DNA of 35,813 nucleotides from Thermoplasmata archaeon (GCA_021806295.1 JAJZXS010000006.1:1-35813); one strand, 5' to 3'; shown: positions 24,460-32,324, counted from the first letter of the stretch. The notes: a model not told the origin generated them from the letters alone. Translations and numbers: made by a program.

Positions 24460-25749
24460 TCCCAGACTCGCCGCTATGATAATAGGGTCCCACACGGGCC
24501 CGTATTCAGGTTCATATCCGAGGTCGCTGTATAAAAGGTCGTAAAGTGTCATATGTCCGGAAATTGCATTTGCAAGTACATTTAATCTCCATGCTGAGTT
24601 TTCCTTTCCTATTATCTGGGCCCCCACAAGTTTCCCTGATTTCTTCTCATACACAATCTTTACATATATATCTGATCCGTGAAGGTAATTGGATTTATCC
24701 TTTGCCTTTATAAGTACACTGTCACTCTTAATTCCTGCCCTGCCGGCTGTGGTGCTATTTATCCCTGTATATCCCACCTGGTATCCAAATACATTTATAA
24801 CAGTCGTACCGAGGGCCCCTGGAAATATTCTACTGTTTCCGAATAAATTGATTCCTATCGTCCTGCCCATTTTATTGGCAACCTGAGCGAGGGGGTAGTA
24901 TCCGTAACTTCCTGTAACAGGATTCCTGGTTGCAACATTGTCCCCACCTGCGTATACATCATCTTCTGATGTCTGTAAAAAGTCGTTCACCTTTATCAGC
25001 CCATTATCTGTCAGTTCTATCCCTGCCTTTTCTGCCAGTTCAACTGATGGCTTTATTCCCGTGGCAAAGATAATATAATCCGTGGTGAATGATCCCTGGG
25101 TAGTTTTAATACTGTATTTGCCGGTAGATCCAGATATGGATTCTGGTACAGAATTGTATTCAATATTGCTGTTACTCCCTATTACAATTTTATTCAAAAT
25201 TTCACCCATATCAGGATCCAGATGTGGAAGAAGGTATTCATGCTTTGATATCAATTTAACCTTGTATTTCCTTGAAAGCAATGAGAATAATTCAGTGCCA
25301 AGCACCCCTGCTCCGATAACTGTTATGCTTTCTACACCGGGCAGTTTACCCTTTATGCCAATAGCGCTTTCCATATTCCTCAGTGATATACCTATTCCAC
25401 TGAATTCTTTAGGTATTTTCGGAGATGCACCTGTTGCAAGCACAAGTTTATCATAATTATATATTTTGCCACCGGCCTCAACATATTTTTTGCCAGTATC
25501 TATTGCAGTTGCAGGTACCCCTGTAAGTACATTTATGCCCCTGTGCTCTGTGAATTCTGTTACCGGATAATGGAGAAGGTCCCTGAAATCTTCAAAGTAC
25601 CCTGATAGATAATATGGCATGCCACATTCTGCATATGAAACATAACCTGTTTTTTCAAGCACTGTTATTTTTGCATCCTTATCCATACGCCTTGCCTTTG
25701 ATGCTGCTGACATACCGGCTGCCCCTCCCCCTATAACAACTATATTCAT
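24433..25749 (-). CDS. CoA-disulfide reductase / NAD(P)H oxidase-like flavoenzyme
   Basis: Pyridine-nucleotide disulfide oxidoreductase with one active-site cysteine. The 438-residue protein begins with the FAD turn VVIGGGAAGMSAA (4-16), has the single redox Cys at 42 in YAECGMPYYLSG, the NAD(P) turn VIGAGVLGTELFS, the FAD-closing DDVYAGGDNVA, and a dimerisation domain with the Tyr-containing GYEPEYGPVWDP near the end. The Cys42 motif is that of CoA-disulfide reductases and related NADH oxidases or polysulfide reductases; activity cannot be told apart here. Convergent overlap of 27 nt with the glycosyltransferase. Confidence 0.88.
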   Translation of the reverse strand: MNIVVIGGGAAGMSAASKARRMDKDAKITVLEKTGYVSYAECGMPYYLSGYFEDFRDLLHYPVTEFTEHRGINVLTGVPATAIDTGKKYVEAGGKIYNYDKLVLATGASPKIPKEFSGIGISLRNMESAIGIKGKLPGVESITVIGAGVLGTELFSLLSRKYKVKLISKHEYLLPHLDPDMGEILNKIVIGSNSNIEYNSVPESISGSTGKYSIKTTQGSFTTDYIIFATGIKPSVELAEKAGIELTDNGLIKVNDFLQTSEDDVYAGGDNVATRNPVTGSYGYYPLAQVANKMGRTIGINLFGNSRIFPGALGTTVINVFGYQVGYTGINSTTAGRAGIKSDSVLIKAKDKSNYLHGSDIYVKIVYEKKSGKLVGAQIIGKENSAWRLNVLANAISGHMTLYDLLYSDLGYEPEYGPVWDPIIIAASLGLDKTDNQV

Positions 25750-25900
25750 AAATCTAAATTATGAATGTTTATTTAACTCTTAAGCGGGAAGCACTGATCT
25801 TTAGAGAAGGGAGGATGTCACACCGAAGCCAAAAAGAATTAAATTCGACTTAAAAAGAAATCTGAAAATGATAACTAAACATATATTTCTATTTCAATGC

Positions 25901-25969
25901 TTATTCGTCGTCATCTTCGTCTTCTTCATCGTCATCATCTTCATCGTAATGCATTATGAAACTGACCAT
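25901..25969 (-). CDS. 22-residue highly acidic mini-protein
   Basis: A short frame on the minus strand begins MVSFIMHYDEDDDDEED and ends after a run of Asp and Glu (14 of the last 14 residues acidic), then TAA. A perfect Shine-Dalgarno GAGGAGGTG lies 5 nt before the ATG, and TATA-like AATATTTATTAA (about 26008-26019) is some 40-50 nt upstream, so the transcript would have a real leader. Most genes in this window are leaderless, which makes the strong site stand out. It could be a stand-alone peptide (metal or cation binding, protein decoy) or a leader upstream of the flavoenzyme gene, which starts 151 nt downstream after its own TATA box. No known family. Confidence 0.6.
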   Translation of the reverse strand: MVSFIMHYDEDDDDEEDEDDDE

Positions 25970-25974
25970 TGATG

Positions 25975-25983
25975 CACCTCCTC
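25975..25983 (-). promoter_or_regulatory. perfect Shine-Dalgarno of the acidic mini-gene
   Basis: The minus strand reads GAGGAGGTG, fully complementary to the archaeal 16S rRNA 3' tail (CACCTCC). Five nt separate it from ATG 25969. It is the strongest ribosome site noticed in the window. Confidence 0.75.
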
Positions 25984-26070
25984 ATAGCATAATCAATATA
26001 CGTCTTAATAAATATTGTGGTTTCATGATGACATATTTTGTTGATGTTCCATTTATGGTACCGGTGAAAT

Positions 26071-26093
26071 CTTTATACGCTGAAAGTATAAAG
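26071..26093. promoter_or_regulatory. 8-bp inverted repeat over the esterase promoter
   Basis: CTTTATAC (26071-26078) and GTATAAAG (26086-26093) are perfect inverted repeats with a 7-nt spacer GCTGAAA. The left arm is the TATA box, about 25 nt before ATG 26098, and the right arm ends 4 nt before the ATG. A bound dimer would block both TBP and polymerase, so this is a candidate repressor site. Part of the symmetry comes from the TATA sequence itself. Confidence 0.5.
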
Positions 26094-26097
26094 TAGC

Positions 26098-27039
26098 ATG
26101 TATACAATAAAAGAGGAGAATCTGGCAATTGATGCCCTAAAAAATAATCCCCTCGGGGATCCATATGTTAGAAATATAATAACCGTTGAAAATATGGTTA
26201 ACGATAGGACGCCGGTTTTTATAGGCCTCCCAGGTTTCTTCGGTTCAGGGAACAGTTTTCTCAATAAAAATTATACAAGTCTAGATTTCATGGATGTATT
26301 AACAAAATTGCAGAATGATTTCAGTTTCATAATAGTTCTGCCCGATACAATGACTAGATTCGGTGGAAACCAGTTTGTTGATTCCAGTGCGGTTGGAAAC
26401 TATGAAACATACATTACTAGAGACCTTATGCAATACATAAAATCAAAATATGGTGGAAGGGATGTATTCCTATTTGGAAAATCATCTGGGGGCTTCGGTT
26501 CTATATCTCTCACGCTGGACCATCCTGAACTGTATGCAGGATTCATAGATATATCTGGGGATTCTTATTTCCCTTACTGTTACATGCCCGATTTTTCTAC
26601 TGCCTATATGGAGATAAGGGAATCTGGCATTGATAGTTTTATTGATTTATACAGAAAAGGTTACGCCCACACACAGAACCAGATCACAGCTTACAACGTT
26701 ATTGCAATGGCGGCATTTTATTCCCCGGATAAAACATCCATTAAGCTCCCCTTTTCCAGTGAAACCGGAGAACTTATCCCTGAGGTCTGGGAAAGATGGC
26801 TTAAATTCGACCCGGTAAACCGCCTTGCGGGTGAAATAAACAGGTTAAAAGGAAAAAAGATTATACTGCAAACAGGCAATCATGATGAATTCAGAATAAA
26901 TATAGGGATGAACATTATACATGATAAACTTAAGAAAAGCAATATGGAACATATATACAGAGAGTACCCTGCCGGTCATTTCAACACAAATTACTTCTAT
27001 CTGGATTCTTTCCCGGAAATTCTTAGAAACTATAAATAA
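26098..27039 (+). CDS. esterase, alpha/beta hydrolase (esterase D-like)
   Basis: A 313-residue carboxylesterase-like enzyme. The triad is visible as S129 in FGKSSGGFGS, D263 in TGNHDEF and H294 in PAGHFNTNYF. Two insertions between core strands (around 85-105 and 165-245) give it the layout of the putative-esterase (esterase D) family. There is no signal peptide, so it is cytoplasmic. Substrate unknown. Leaderless, starting about 25 nt after the TATA box that forms one arm of an inverted repeat. Confidence 0.82.
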   Translation: MYTIKEENLAIDALKNNPLGDPYVRNIITVENMVNDRTPVFIGLPGFFGSGNSFLNKNYTSLDFMDVLTKLQNDFSFIIVLPDTMTRFGGNQFVDSSAVGNYETYITRDLMQYIKSKYGGRDVFLFGKSSGGFGSISLTLDHPELYAGFIDISGDSYFPYCYMPDFSTAYMEIRESGIDSFIDLYRKGYAHTQNQITAYNVIAMAAFYSPDKTSIKLPFSSETGELIPEVWERWLKFDPVNRLAGEINRLKGKKIILQTGNHDEFRINIGMNIIHDKLKKSNMEHIYREYPAGHFNTNYFYLDSFPEILRNYK

Positions 27040-27102
27040 GTCGCTTGGTATGCAATAAATCTATAATGCATTCCTTAAATATTTTAAATAAAAATTTTGG
27101 AT

Positions 27103-27408
27103 TTATCCCTTCCATATACCTATTCCAAGCCCTATAAGGAACAGAACTGTTACGATGGTTATAGCACCAACGTGGCCAAGGCTGATAAGGCCAGGTGCCT
27201 TGTCTATATTATTTGAAATAAATTTTACCACATATGAAGATACCTTGCTAAATGATATTTTCGGAATAAACGAAAGCCCGGCATAACTCGCAAGTACAAA
27301 TGCTATAATCAGCAATACTGCAGAAACTATGCCTTTCTTAATTGCCAGTCCAAACAGCAATCCATCTACAAATGTAATTAATAATAATATATAACCTGAT
27401 ATATCCAT
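27103..27408 (-). CDS. small membrane protein, three helices
   Basis: A 101-residue hydrophobic protein with segments at about 5-22, 26-48 and 78-98. Between helices two and three lies an amphipathic stretch (ISFSKVSSYVVKFISNN). It starts at ATG 27408 (MDISGYILLL) and shows no charged motif or known family. It could be a holin-like or general membrane protein; no function assigned. Convergent with the esterase gene and divergent from the UbiA gene. Confidence 0.6.
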   Translation of the reverse strand: MDISGYILLLITFVDGLLFGLAIKKGIVSAVLLIIAFVLASYAGLSFIPKISFSKVSSYVVKFISNNIDKAPGLISLGHVGAITIVTVLFLIGLGIGIWKG

Positions 27409-27510
27409 AAATATAACAACAAAATTTTATATTTAAATCTTTGTATATTTGTAACCTCCTAAAACAGGTATTAACAAAAATATATTACTAATGCAATTAT
27501 TACGGTTTAA

Positions 27511-28323
27511 ATGAATAAATGGCTAAAAATCACACGGCCTGTAAACGGCTTTATGGGATTTTTCTCGATATATATAGTCGGCTTTATAGCTGTGAATGTA
27601 CATATAGCCAGATTTTTACTTCCAATTTCACTGGGTGCCATAAGTGTATTTCTGGTCACCGCCGGCGGGAATATCATAAATGATATAAGTGACCTTGAAA
27701 CGGATCGTTCCAATCATCCTGACAGGCCTCTTCCATCCGGTACAATTTCGAAAAAGGCTGCATACTATATGGCAATTTCATTCTTCATCGCAGGCTTTAT
27801 CGTTTCCTTATTTGTATCATTATTTATCAGCTCTATTGTGGTGCTGGCAGAAGTTCTGCTGGTCAGCTATGAATTTAAAACTAAAAAAATGGGTTTGCCC
27901 GGAAACATTACAATCAGCCTGCTTATAGGCATGATATTTCTCTATGGCGGATTCATAACAGATACACTTTCTAAGATGATTCTATTATTCTTCCTGGCAT
28001 TCTTTTCCAACATGTCCCGGGAAATTATGAAGGATATAGAAGATATAAATGGAGATATTGATAGAAATACCCTGCCGAAGAGAATCGGCATACCCCGGGC
28101 CAGGATAGTTTCAGGGTCATTTATTATCATAACAATTGTTGTATCATTCCTTCCGTATTATTTTCACATACTGTCTGTATACTACCTTTATGCCGTTCTT
28201 TTAGACGATATACTCTTCGCTCTGACTCTGATTTACCTCTATAAAAATGTGTCAAAGGGGCAGCAGATATCAAAAGTTGCAATGATATGGGGTATGGCAT
28301 GCTTCCTGCTTGGTGGTTTCTGA
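27511..28323 (+). CDS. UbiA-family prenyltransferase, likely (S)-2,3-di-O-geranylgeranylglyceryl phosphate synthase
   Basis: Adds the second geranylgeranyl chain to geranylgeranylglyceryl phosphate, an early step of archaeal membrane lipid synthesis. The 270-residue integral membrane protein has the first Asp-rich motif GGNIINDISDLETD followed by NHPDRPLPSG, and the second as REIMKDIEDINGD, then LPKRIG. These are the diphosphate/Mg sites of UbiA enzymes, and the order and length match the archaeal DGGGP synthase group. About 8-9 helices. TATA-like AAATATATTA lies about 26 nt before the ATG. Confidence 0.87.
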   Translation: MNKWLKITRPVNGFMGFFSIYIVGFIAVNVHIARFLLPISLGAISVFLVTAGGNIINDISDLETDRSNHPDRPLPSGTISKKAAYYMAISFFIAGFIVSLFVSLFISSIVVLAEVLLVSYEFKTKKMGLPGNITISLLIGMIFLYGGFITDTLSKMILLFFLAFFSNMSREIMKDIEDINGDIDRNTLPKRIGIPRARIVSGSFIIITIVVSFLPYYFHILSVYYLYAVLLDDILFALTLIYLYKNVSKGQQISKVAMIWGMACFLLGGF

Positions 28324-28395
28324 TCAAAAAATTTTTATATGCAATGTTTCACTTTAATTTTTTAAAAATATTTTAAAACACTAATCATAATAAGC

Positions 28396-28477
28396 GCGGG
28401 GAATGGGATTTGAACCCATGCTCTCATTTCGAGAAACAGCTTAGCAGGCTGCCGCCGTACCACTGGGCCATCCCCGC
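28396..28477 (-). tRNA. tRNA-Ser (anticodon GCU)
   Basis: The minus strand folds into a class II tRNA. The acceptor GCGGGGA pairs with TCCCCGC. A D-arm with GGTA is followed by the anticodon arm, with loop CTGCTAA giving anticodon GCT (reads AGC/AGU). A long variable arm has stem CTC/GAG, and the T-arm is ATGGGTTCAAATCCCAT. The long variable arm confirms serine. No intron is seen and the CCA end is not encoded. A 53-residue gene ends three nt before its 5' end on the same strand. Confidence 0.95.
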
Positions 28478-28480
28478 ATT

Positions 28481-28642
28481 TCAGGCAGGATATCTATCCT
28501 GCAGATCATTAGCTATTTCCTCCAGTATTTCCTCAAAGTTTTCATTTTCCATGCTGACAACCTCTCCACTTGGAAGTGTCATACGTACATAGTAAATTTC
28601 ACCATCCTTGGATATTTCAATATCGGCGAGACTATCTCCCAT
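28481..28642 (-). CDS. 53-residue acidic protein upstream of tRNA-Ser
   Basis: A short frame from ATG 28642 begins MGDSLADIEISKDGEIYYV, continues RMTLPSGEVVSMENEN, and ends in an acidic helix FEEILEEIANDLQDRYPA before TGA. It looks like a small strand-strand-helix domain with sensible codon use. TATA-like AATAATTATAGG is about 10-20 nt before the ATG. The stop lies three bases from the tRNA-Ser 5' end on the same strand, so one transcript probably carries both. No family recognised; the alternating hydrophobic pattern argues it is a real protein. Confidence 0.7.
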   Translation of the reverse strand: MGDSLADIEISKDGEIYYVRMTLPSGEVVSMENENFEEILEEIANDLQDRYPA

Positions 28643-28770
28643 ATACCTATAATTATTAGCCGTATATTATGTTTTTCAATACTGGCGTGCCATTTATATA
28701 ATGATTTCCTGCTTATTATAGGTCTAATTGATGACCAGGATAAAAAAAATTTTAAATTTTATTTGAATCA

Positions 28771-29349
28771 TTACAGTAAATGGCCCATCTTATCCTTCTT
28801 TGTTTCTAAATAAAACTTATCAAATTCCGTAGGCTCTATTATGAGTGGAATCCTCTTTACAATTTTTATTCCGTTTTCTTCCAGGAATTTAATTTTTTCA
28901 GGATTATTGGTCATTAGCTGAACAGACTTTATTTTGAAATATTTGATAACATCCGTTGCAAAAGTGTATGTTCTGTTATCAGCAGGAAGACCCTGTTCTA
29001 TATTTGCCTCCACAGTATCAAGCCCACTATCCTCAAGGTGGTAGGCCCTGATTTTATTTAAGAGTCCTATGCCGCGTCCCTCCTGCCTGAGATATATAAG
29101 CATACCGTAATCCTGCTTTCCTATATATTTTAACGATGTCAAAAGCTGGTCCCTGCAATCACATCTCATAGAACCGAACACATCTCCAGTCAAGCATTCT
29201 GAATGTATTCTTACCGGTACATTTTCCTTGCCCTTTACATCTCCGTGTACCAAAACTGCGTGATCCTTATTTTCATCATTTTTGAAAACGTATATTTCAA
29301 ATTCACCGAATCTGGTGGGTAACTTAGCCTTAGAATAAAATTCTAACAT
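28771..29349 (-). CDS. ribA: GTP cyclohydrolase II
   Basis: First step of riboflavin synthesis: opens GTP to 2,5-diamino-6-ribosylamino-pyrimidinone phosphate, releasing formate and pyrophosphate. The 192-residue protein has [20 protein letters not shown] with zinc ligands C52, C63 and C65, the catalytic segment [15 protein letters not shown], and [17 protein letters not shown] near the end, all typical of RibA. It stands alone without a DHBP synthase domain. Many Archaea use the unrelated GTP cyclohydrolase III instead. ATG 29349 is about 29 nt from TTTTTATAGA; the TTG at 29358 is rejected as start. Confidence 0.93.
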   Translation of the reverse strand: MLEFYSKAKLPTRFGEFEIYVFKNDENKDHAVLVHGDVKGKENVPVRIHSECLTGDVFGSMRCDCRDQLLTSLKYIGKQDYGMLIYLRQEGRGIGLLNKIRAYHLEDSGLDTVEANIEQGLPADNRTYTFATDVIKYFKIKSVQLMTNNPEKIKFLEENGIKIVKRIPLIIEPTEFDKFYLETKKDKMGHLL

Positions 29350-29572
29350 ATTTGTCAAAAGAAATTGCTAAATTCTATAAAAAGATATTTGAAAATTTTT
29401 TTAACAGCACTATGATAATATTAACCTGGCAACCTCCACTCGTTATATATAATACCGCTGAAACCATTCATTATGATTATCAGTCACATGATTTAATTTA
29501 TTGTGAAAACATTGCATAATAAATGATTTATCTCTATGTTCAATTAGCAACTTTGCGGATAATTTAGTATCT

Positions 29573-30733
29573 TCAGTGCACTTCTTCAGCTACTATATAC
29601 CTGTGCCCAACTTTAAATATATATACGTTTTTATCCCCTGAAAGATTTTTTTCAAGTTTATTCTTATACTGGTATGTTTCAGCCGGATCCATACTTAACC
29701 TAAAAAATACCCTTCCTGCATCTATTCTTTCCAGTATCCTTTCAATTTCAAGATTTTCTGAATAATCAACTATGGAGTACTGCCTTCCCGGAAAAGAACG
29801 ACTATAAGAGTTTCCGGCAAATATATACCTGCGGCTATCAGAATATAAAAGTGGCCAGTCAGGATCTATTATCTTATTCAGAAGCCTGGCATATATTACA
29901 GATATATCTGGGAGGATAAGATATTCCATGCCTTTGTATTCTGGTTCTGCCTTTTTATTTAATTCTGCCGGCATACCAGATATTTTAATATTTTGCGGAA
30001 GAATAACTGCGGTAGATTCTGCTGTTGATAGTGATGGCGAATAAACCGTCAGCCTGTTCAGGTCCCCGTTTATTGATATATACTCCTTTTCACCCTTTAA
30101 TGGTATGTTTTCCCATTTCATGTGTGGCGGGAGGTCTATTGCATAACCTGTGATACCGTGGGCATGGTCTATAATATCCAAAGGATTTGGTGAGAGCTGT
30201 GAAAAATATTTTTCACGGGAATTCTGCGGTCTGAGTGGATCACTGAATATTATTTTCCCAGTAAAATCGTTTTTATATTTAAAAAAATCTGTATTTATAA
30301 AATCCGCACTGGAATCATAGGGAATCCTGTTAAGCATGGACATGAAATATCTATTCCTGTCCATTTCTACGCCAGTAATTTTAGAATGAGATGAGAACAT
30401 TATATCCTGCATTCCAGCACCGCTTCCAGCATCTATTATGCTGTTTCCCCTTAACCTATCTGACCTGTATTTTCCCACAATCTCCGGCGTGGAATACATG
30501 GATGAGTAATGGTCAAGAAACAGGTTTTCGGCATGTGAAAATTTCCTGGATACCCTTATTCTGGACCTGGCAAACTCGAATAAAAATTTAAAATCTGGAT
30601 TTCCTGTTTTATTAATTTTTTCTGGTCCATACCCATTCCTTATCATGTCAGCAATGTTGTTAATCTCGCCGTTAACGTACTCATAGAATTCCCGGGATCG
30701 GTAAACCCTCTCCAGAAACTTAACTATATTCAT
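29573..30733 (-). CDS. class I SAM-dependent methyltransferase with THUMP-like C-terminal domain
   Basis: A 386-residue protein. A helical N-terminal part (1-95) is followed by the SAM-binding motif SIIDAGSGAGMQD (98-110), an acidic strand end GVEMDRNRY (about 121), and FSDPLRPQNSREKYF in place of the usual catalytic motif. The rest (about 190-386) matches the THUMP-like/ferredoxin-like domain seen behind such methyltransferase folds; it ends VYIFKVGHRYIVAEE. An RNA substrate is likely by family but unproven. Its ATG overlaps the stop of the AhpD-like gene by 4 nt (ATGA). Confidence 0.72.
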   Translation of the reverse strand: MNIVKFLERVYRSREFYEYVNGEINNIADMIRNGYGPEKINKTGNPDFKFLFEFARSRIRVSRKFSHAENLFLDHYSSMYSTPEIVGKYRSDRLRGNSIIDAGSGAGMQDIMFSSHSKITGVEMDRNRYFMSMLNRIPYDSSADFINTDFFKYKNDFTGKIIFSDPLRPQNSREKYFSQLSPNPLDIIDHAHGITGYAIDLPPHMKWENIPLKGEKEYISINGDLNRLTVYSPSLSTAESTAVILPQNIKISGMPAELNKKAEPEYKGMEYLILPDISVIYARLLNKIIDPDWPLLYSDSRRYIFAGNSYSRSFPGRQYSIVDYSENLEIERILERIDAGRVFFRLSMDPAETYQYKNKLEKNLSGDKNVYIFKVGHRYIVAEEVH

Positions 30734-31068
30734 TGCTTTTCAAACTGGTTTATCGCATCAATTAAACTATTCATTTCCATTAGGGCCTGAGAGCCATACA
30801 TCAACACTGTGACATAACCCACTTCCATTAACTCCTTCCTGGTTGCTCCTGCATTGAACGCTTCATGCACATGATATGAAATACACCACTCGCACCTTGC
30901 AGCTATTCCCAGTGCAAGTGCCAGCAGCTCCTTTGTTTTTGTATCCAGAGAGCCACCTTTCATTGTTGCCCCCATGAAATTCATAAAGGAGCTGGTGAAA
31001 TCTTTGTTATCCTTATCTGCTTCCATTATAACCCTATTAACTTCCTGTAATTTTTTGTTTGCGTCCAT
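30730..31068 (-). CDS. carboxymuconolactone decarboxylase/AhpD-family protein
   Basis: A 112-residue, all-helical protein with the AhpD-type redox motif RCEWCISYHVHEAFNAGAT: two cysteines two residues apart followed by His. This is the proton-relay and disulfide site of AhpD-like alkylhydroperoxidases. The start MDANKKLQEVN at 31068 follows a TATA-like ATTAATAAAA by about 20 nt. It is first in a two-gene unit with the THUMP-like methyltransferase (ATGA overlap). It may act as a disulfide reductant in peroxide defence; the substrate is unknown. Confidence 0.87.
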   Translation of the reverse strand: MDANKKLQEVNRVIMEADKDNKDFTSSFMNFMGATMKGGSLDTKTKELLALALGIAARCEWCISYHVHEAFNAGATRKELMEVGYVTVLMYGSQALMEMNSLIDAINQFEKQ

Positions 31069-31178
31069 ATGTATCTTTTATTAATTCTTTCTCCATATAT
31101 TAAGATGTTTAAAAAGAAATGTGGTGTAACCTTCGGTTGGGATATATTAACCTCATTATATATTTCTGTCAGGGGATT

Positions 31179-31345
31179 ATGCCTGTGAATACTCCGTTTG
31201 CCGTGAGTGGGGGTGCCTTATGGTATTCTATGAAGAATAATTATCTGTACAATCCAGATCAGGCAATTACTATGAATTCCAGCGACTGCAGGAAGCACCT
31301 TCATGGTAATGCATAATATTTCACGAACGATGATTGGATAACGGT
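31179..31345 (+). mobile_element. possible IS200/IS605 (tnpB) 3' relic, or 45-residue gene, in a 368-nt spacer
   Basis: The spacer 31069-31436 contains a plus-strand frame from ATG 31179, preceded by AGGGGATT and a TATA-like ATATATTAA (31142-31150). It encodes MPVNTPFAVSGGALWYSM and about 27 more residues to a stop at 31316. The C-x-G-x-M-P-V-N-T flow (frame open upstream) and the later GAAGC, ACC-loop-GGT hairpin (31297-31307) and TTTCAC end look like a TnpB tail plus IS605 right end. No nuclease core is present. It may equally be a true small gene. Confidence 0.3.
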
Positions 31346-31387
31346 ATAATAGGGAGGCTATTTTTTATAACGTATCCTCTATAACTG

Positions 31388-31409
31388 TAAGAGAAACAAT
31401 AATCTCTTA
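31388..31409. promoter_or_regulatory. 7-bp inverted repeat at the folD promoter
   Basis: TAAGAGA (31388-31394) and TCTCTTA (31403-31409) are perfect inverted repeats with an 8-nt AT-rich loop. The right arm runs into the TATA region TTATAATATAATAA (31407-31420), centred about 25-27 nt before ATG 31437. It could be an operator over the BRE/TATA region or a terminator hairpin of upstream transcription. Confidence 0.4.
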
Positions 31410-31436
31410 TAATATAATAACGTGTAAGTGTTGAAT

Positions 31437-32279
31437 ATGTTGCTTGATGGGAAAAATGTTGCAAAGGAAAAGATGTCAGGAATCAAATCAGAAATTGACA
31501 CGATAAAAGATAGATATAAGATCAATCCTGTGTTGCGGCTTCTTCAGGTAGGGAATGACTCTGCAAGTACTATTTATGCCAATTCAAAGATAAAAAGGGG
31601 AAGAAAACTTGGCATTGATGTAGAGCTTGAAAAATTTGATACAATAAACCAGTCTGCTTTTGTAGATCATGTAAAATCTATTAATGCCAGGAATGATATA
31701 AATGGCATTATGATTGAATCGCCATTACCTGAGGGAATGAATTTTTATGATGCTGTGAATAATATAAGTTTTTACAAGGACTCTGATGGAATGACGGCGT
31801 ATAACCAGGGAAATCTGGCAATGAAAAACGAAATGATAGCACCTGCTACTGCCAGGGCCGTGGTTGATATACTTGAATATTATAAGGTGGAGGGAAAAAA
31901 TGCATGCATAATAAACAGATCTCCTGTTGTGGGACGGCCTCTTGCCATGCTTCTTCTCAATAGGGATTATACAGTTACGGTATGCCACAGCAAAACATCT
32001 GATCTTAGGGCAGTTTGCAGGGAAAATGATGTGATTATAGTAGCTGTAGGTATTTCTGGATTTCTTGATAGTAGTTATGTTACAGAAGAATCATCGGTTA
32101 TAGATGTGGGTATCAATTATTCCGGTGAAAAAATATACGGTGATGCTGATTTTCCCTCTCTGGAGGGCACAGTGAAGAATATTACTCCCGTTCCCGGTGG
32201 CGTTGGAATAGTTACTGCAACAGATATATTCGAAAATTTTCTTAACGGCCTTAAATATCAGCTTAAAAACATTAAATAA
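31437..32279 (+). CDS. folD: methylenetetrahydrofolate dehydrogenase/cyclohydrolase
   Basis: Interconverts methylene-, methenyl- and formyl-tetrahydrofolate in one-carbon metabolism; cytoplasmic. The 280-residue protein has the catalytic Tyr-x3-Lys (Y47, K51 in IYANSKIKRGRKLG), a substrate loop ESPLPEGMN where most bacteria have QLPLP, KDSDGMTAYNQGNLAM (usually KDVDG), the NADP turn INRSPVVGRPLAMLLL, CHSKT, and ITPVPGGVGIVTATDI. The substitutions resemble, from memory, those of other Thermoplasmatales FolD proteins. ATG 31437 is chosen by TATA spacing over GTG 31428. Confidence 0.93.
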   Translation: MLLDGKNVAKEKMSGIKSEIDTIKDRYKINPVLRLLQVGNDSASTIYANSKIKRGRKLGIDVELEKFDTINQSAFVDHVKSINARNDINGIMIESPLPEGMNFYDAVNNISFYKDSDGMTAYNQGNLAMKNEMIAPATARAVVDILEYYKVEGKNACIINRSPVVGRPLAMLLLNRDYTVTVCHSKTSDLRAVCRENDVIIVAVGISGFLDSSYVTEESSVIDVGINYSGEKIYGDADFPSLEGTVKNITPVPGGVGIVTATDIFENFLNGLKYQLKNIK

Positions 32280-32324
32280 ATCAATTAAACAAATATTTAT
32301 AAACCAGTCTATACTCTTTTTTTT

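Noticed and set aside
25815-25853. 12-codon plus-strand frame behind GGGAGG
   Set aside because: The purine-rich site touches the ATG with no spacing, there is no TATA box at the right distance, and the peptide is featureless.
28410-28592. 60-residue plus-strand frame
   Set aside because: It runs antisense across tRNA-Ser and the 53-residue gene and has no protein-like pattern.
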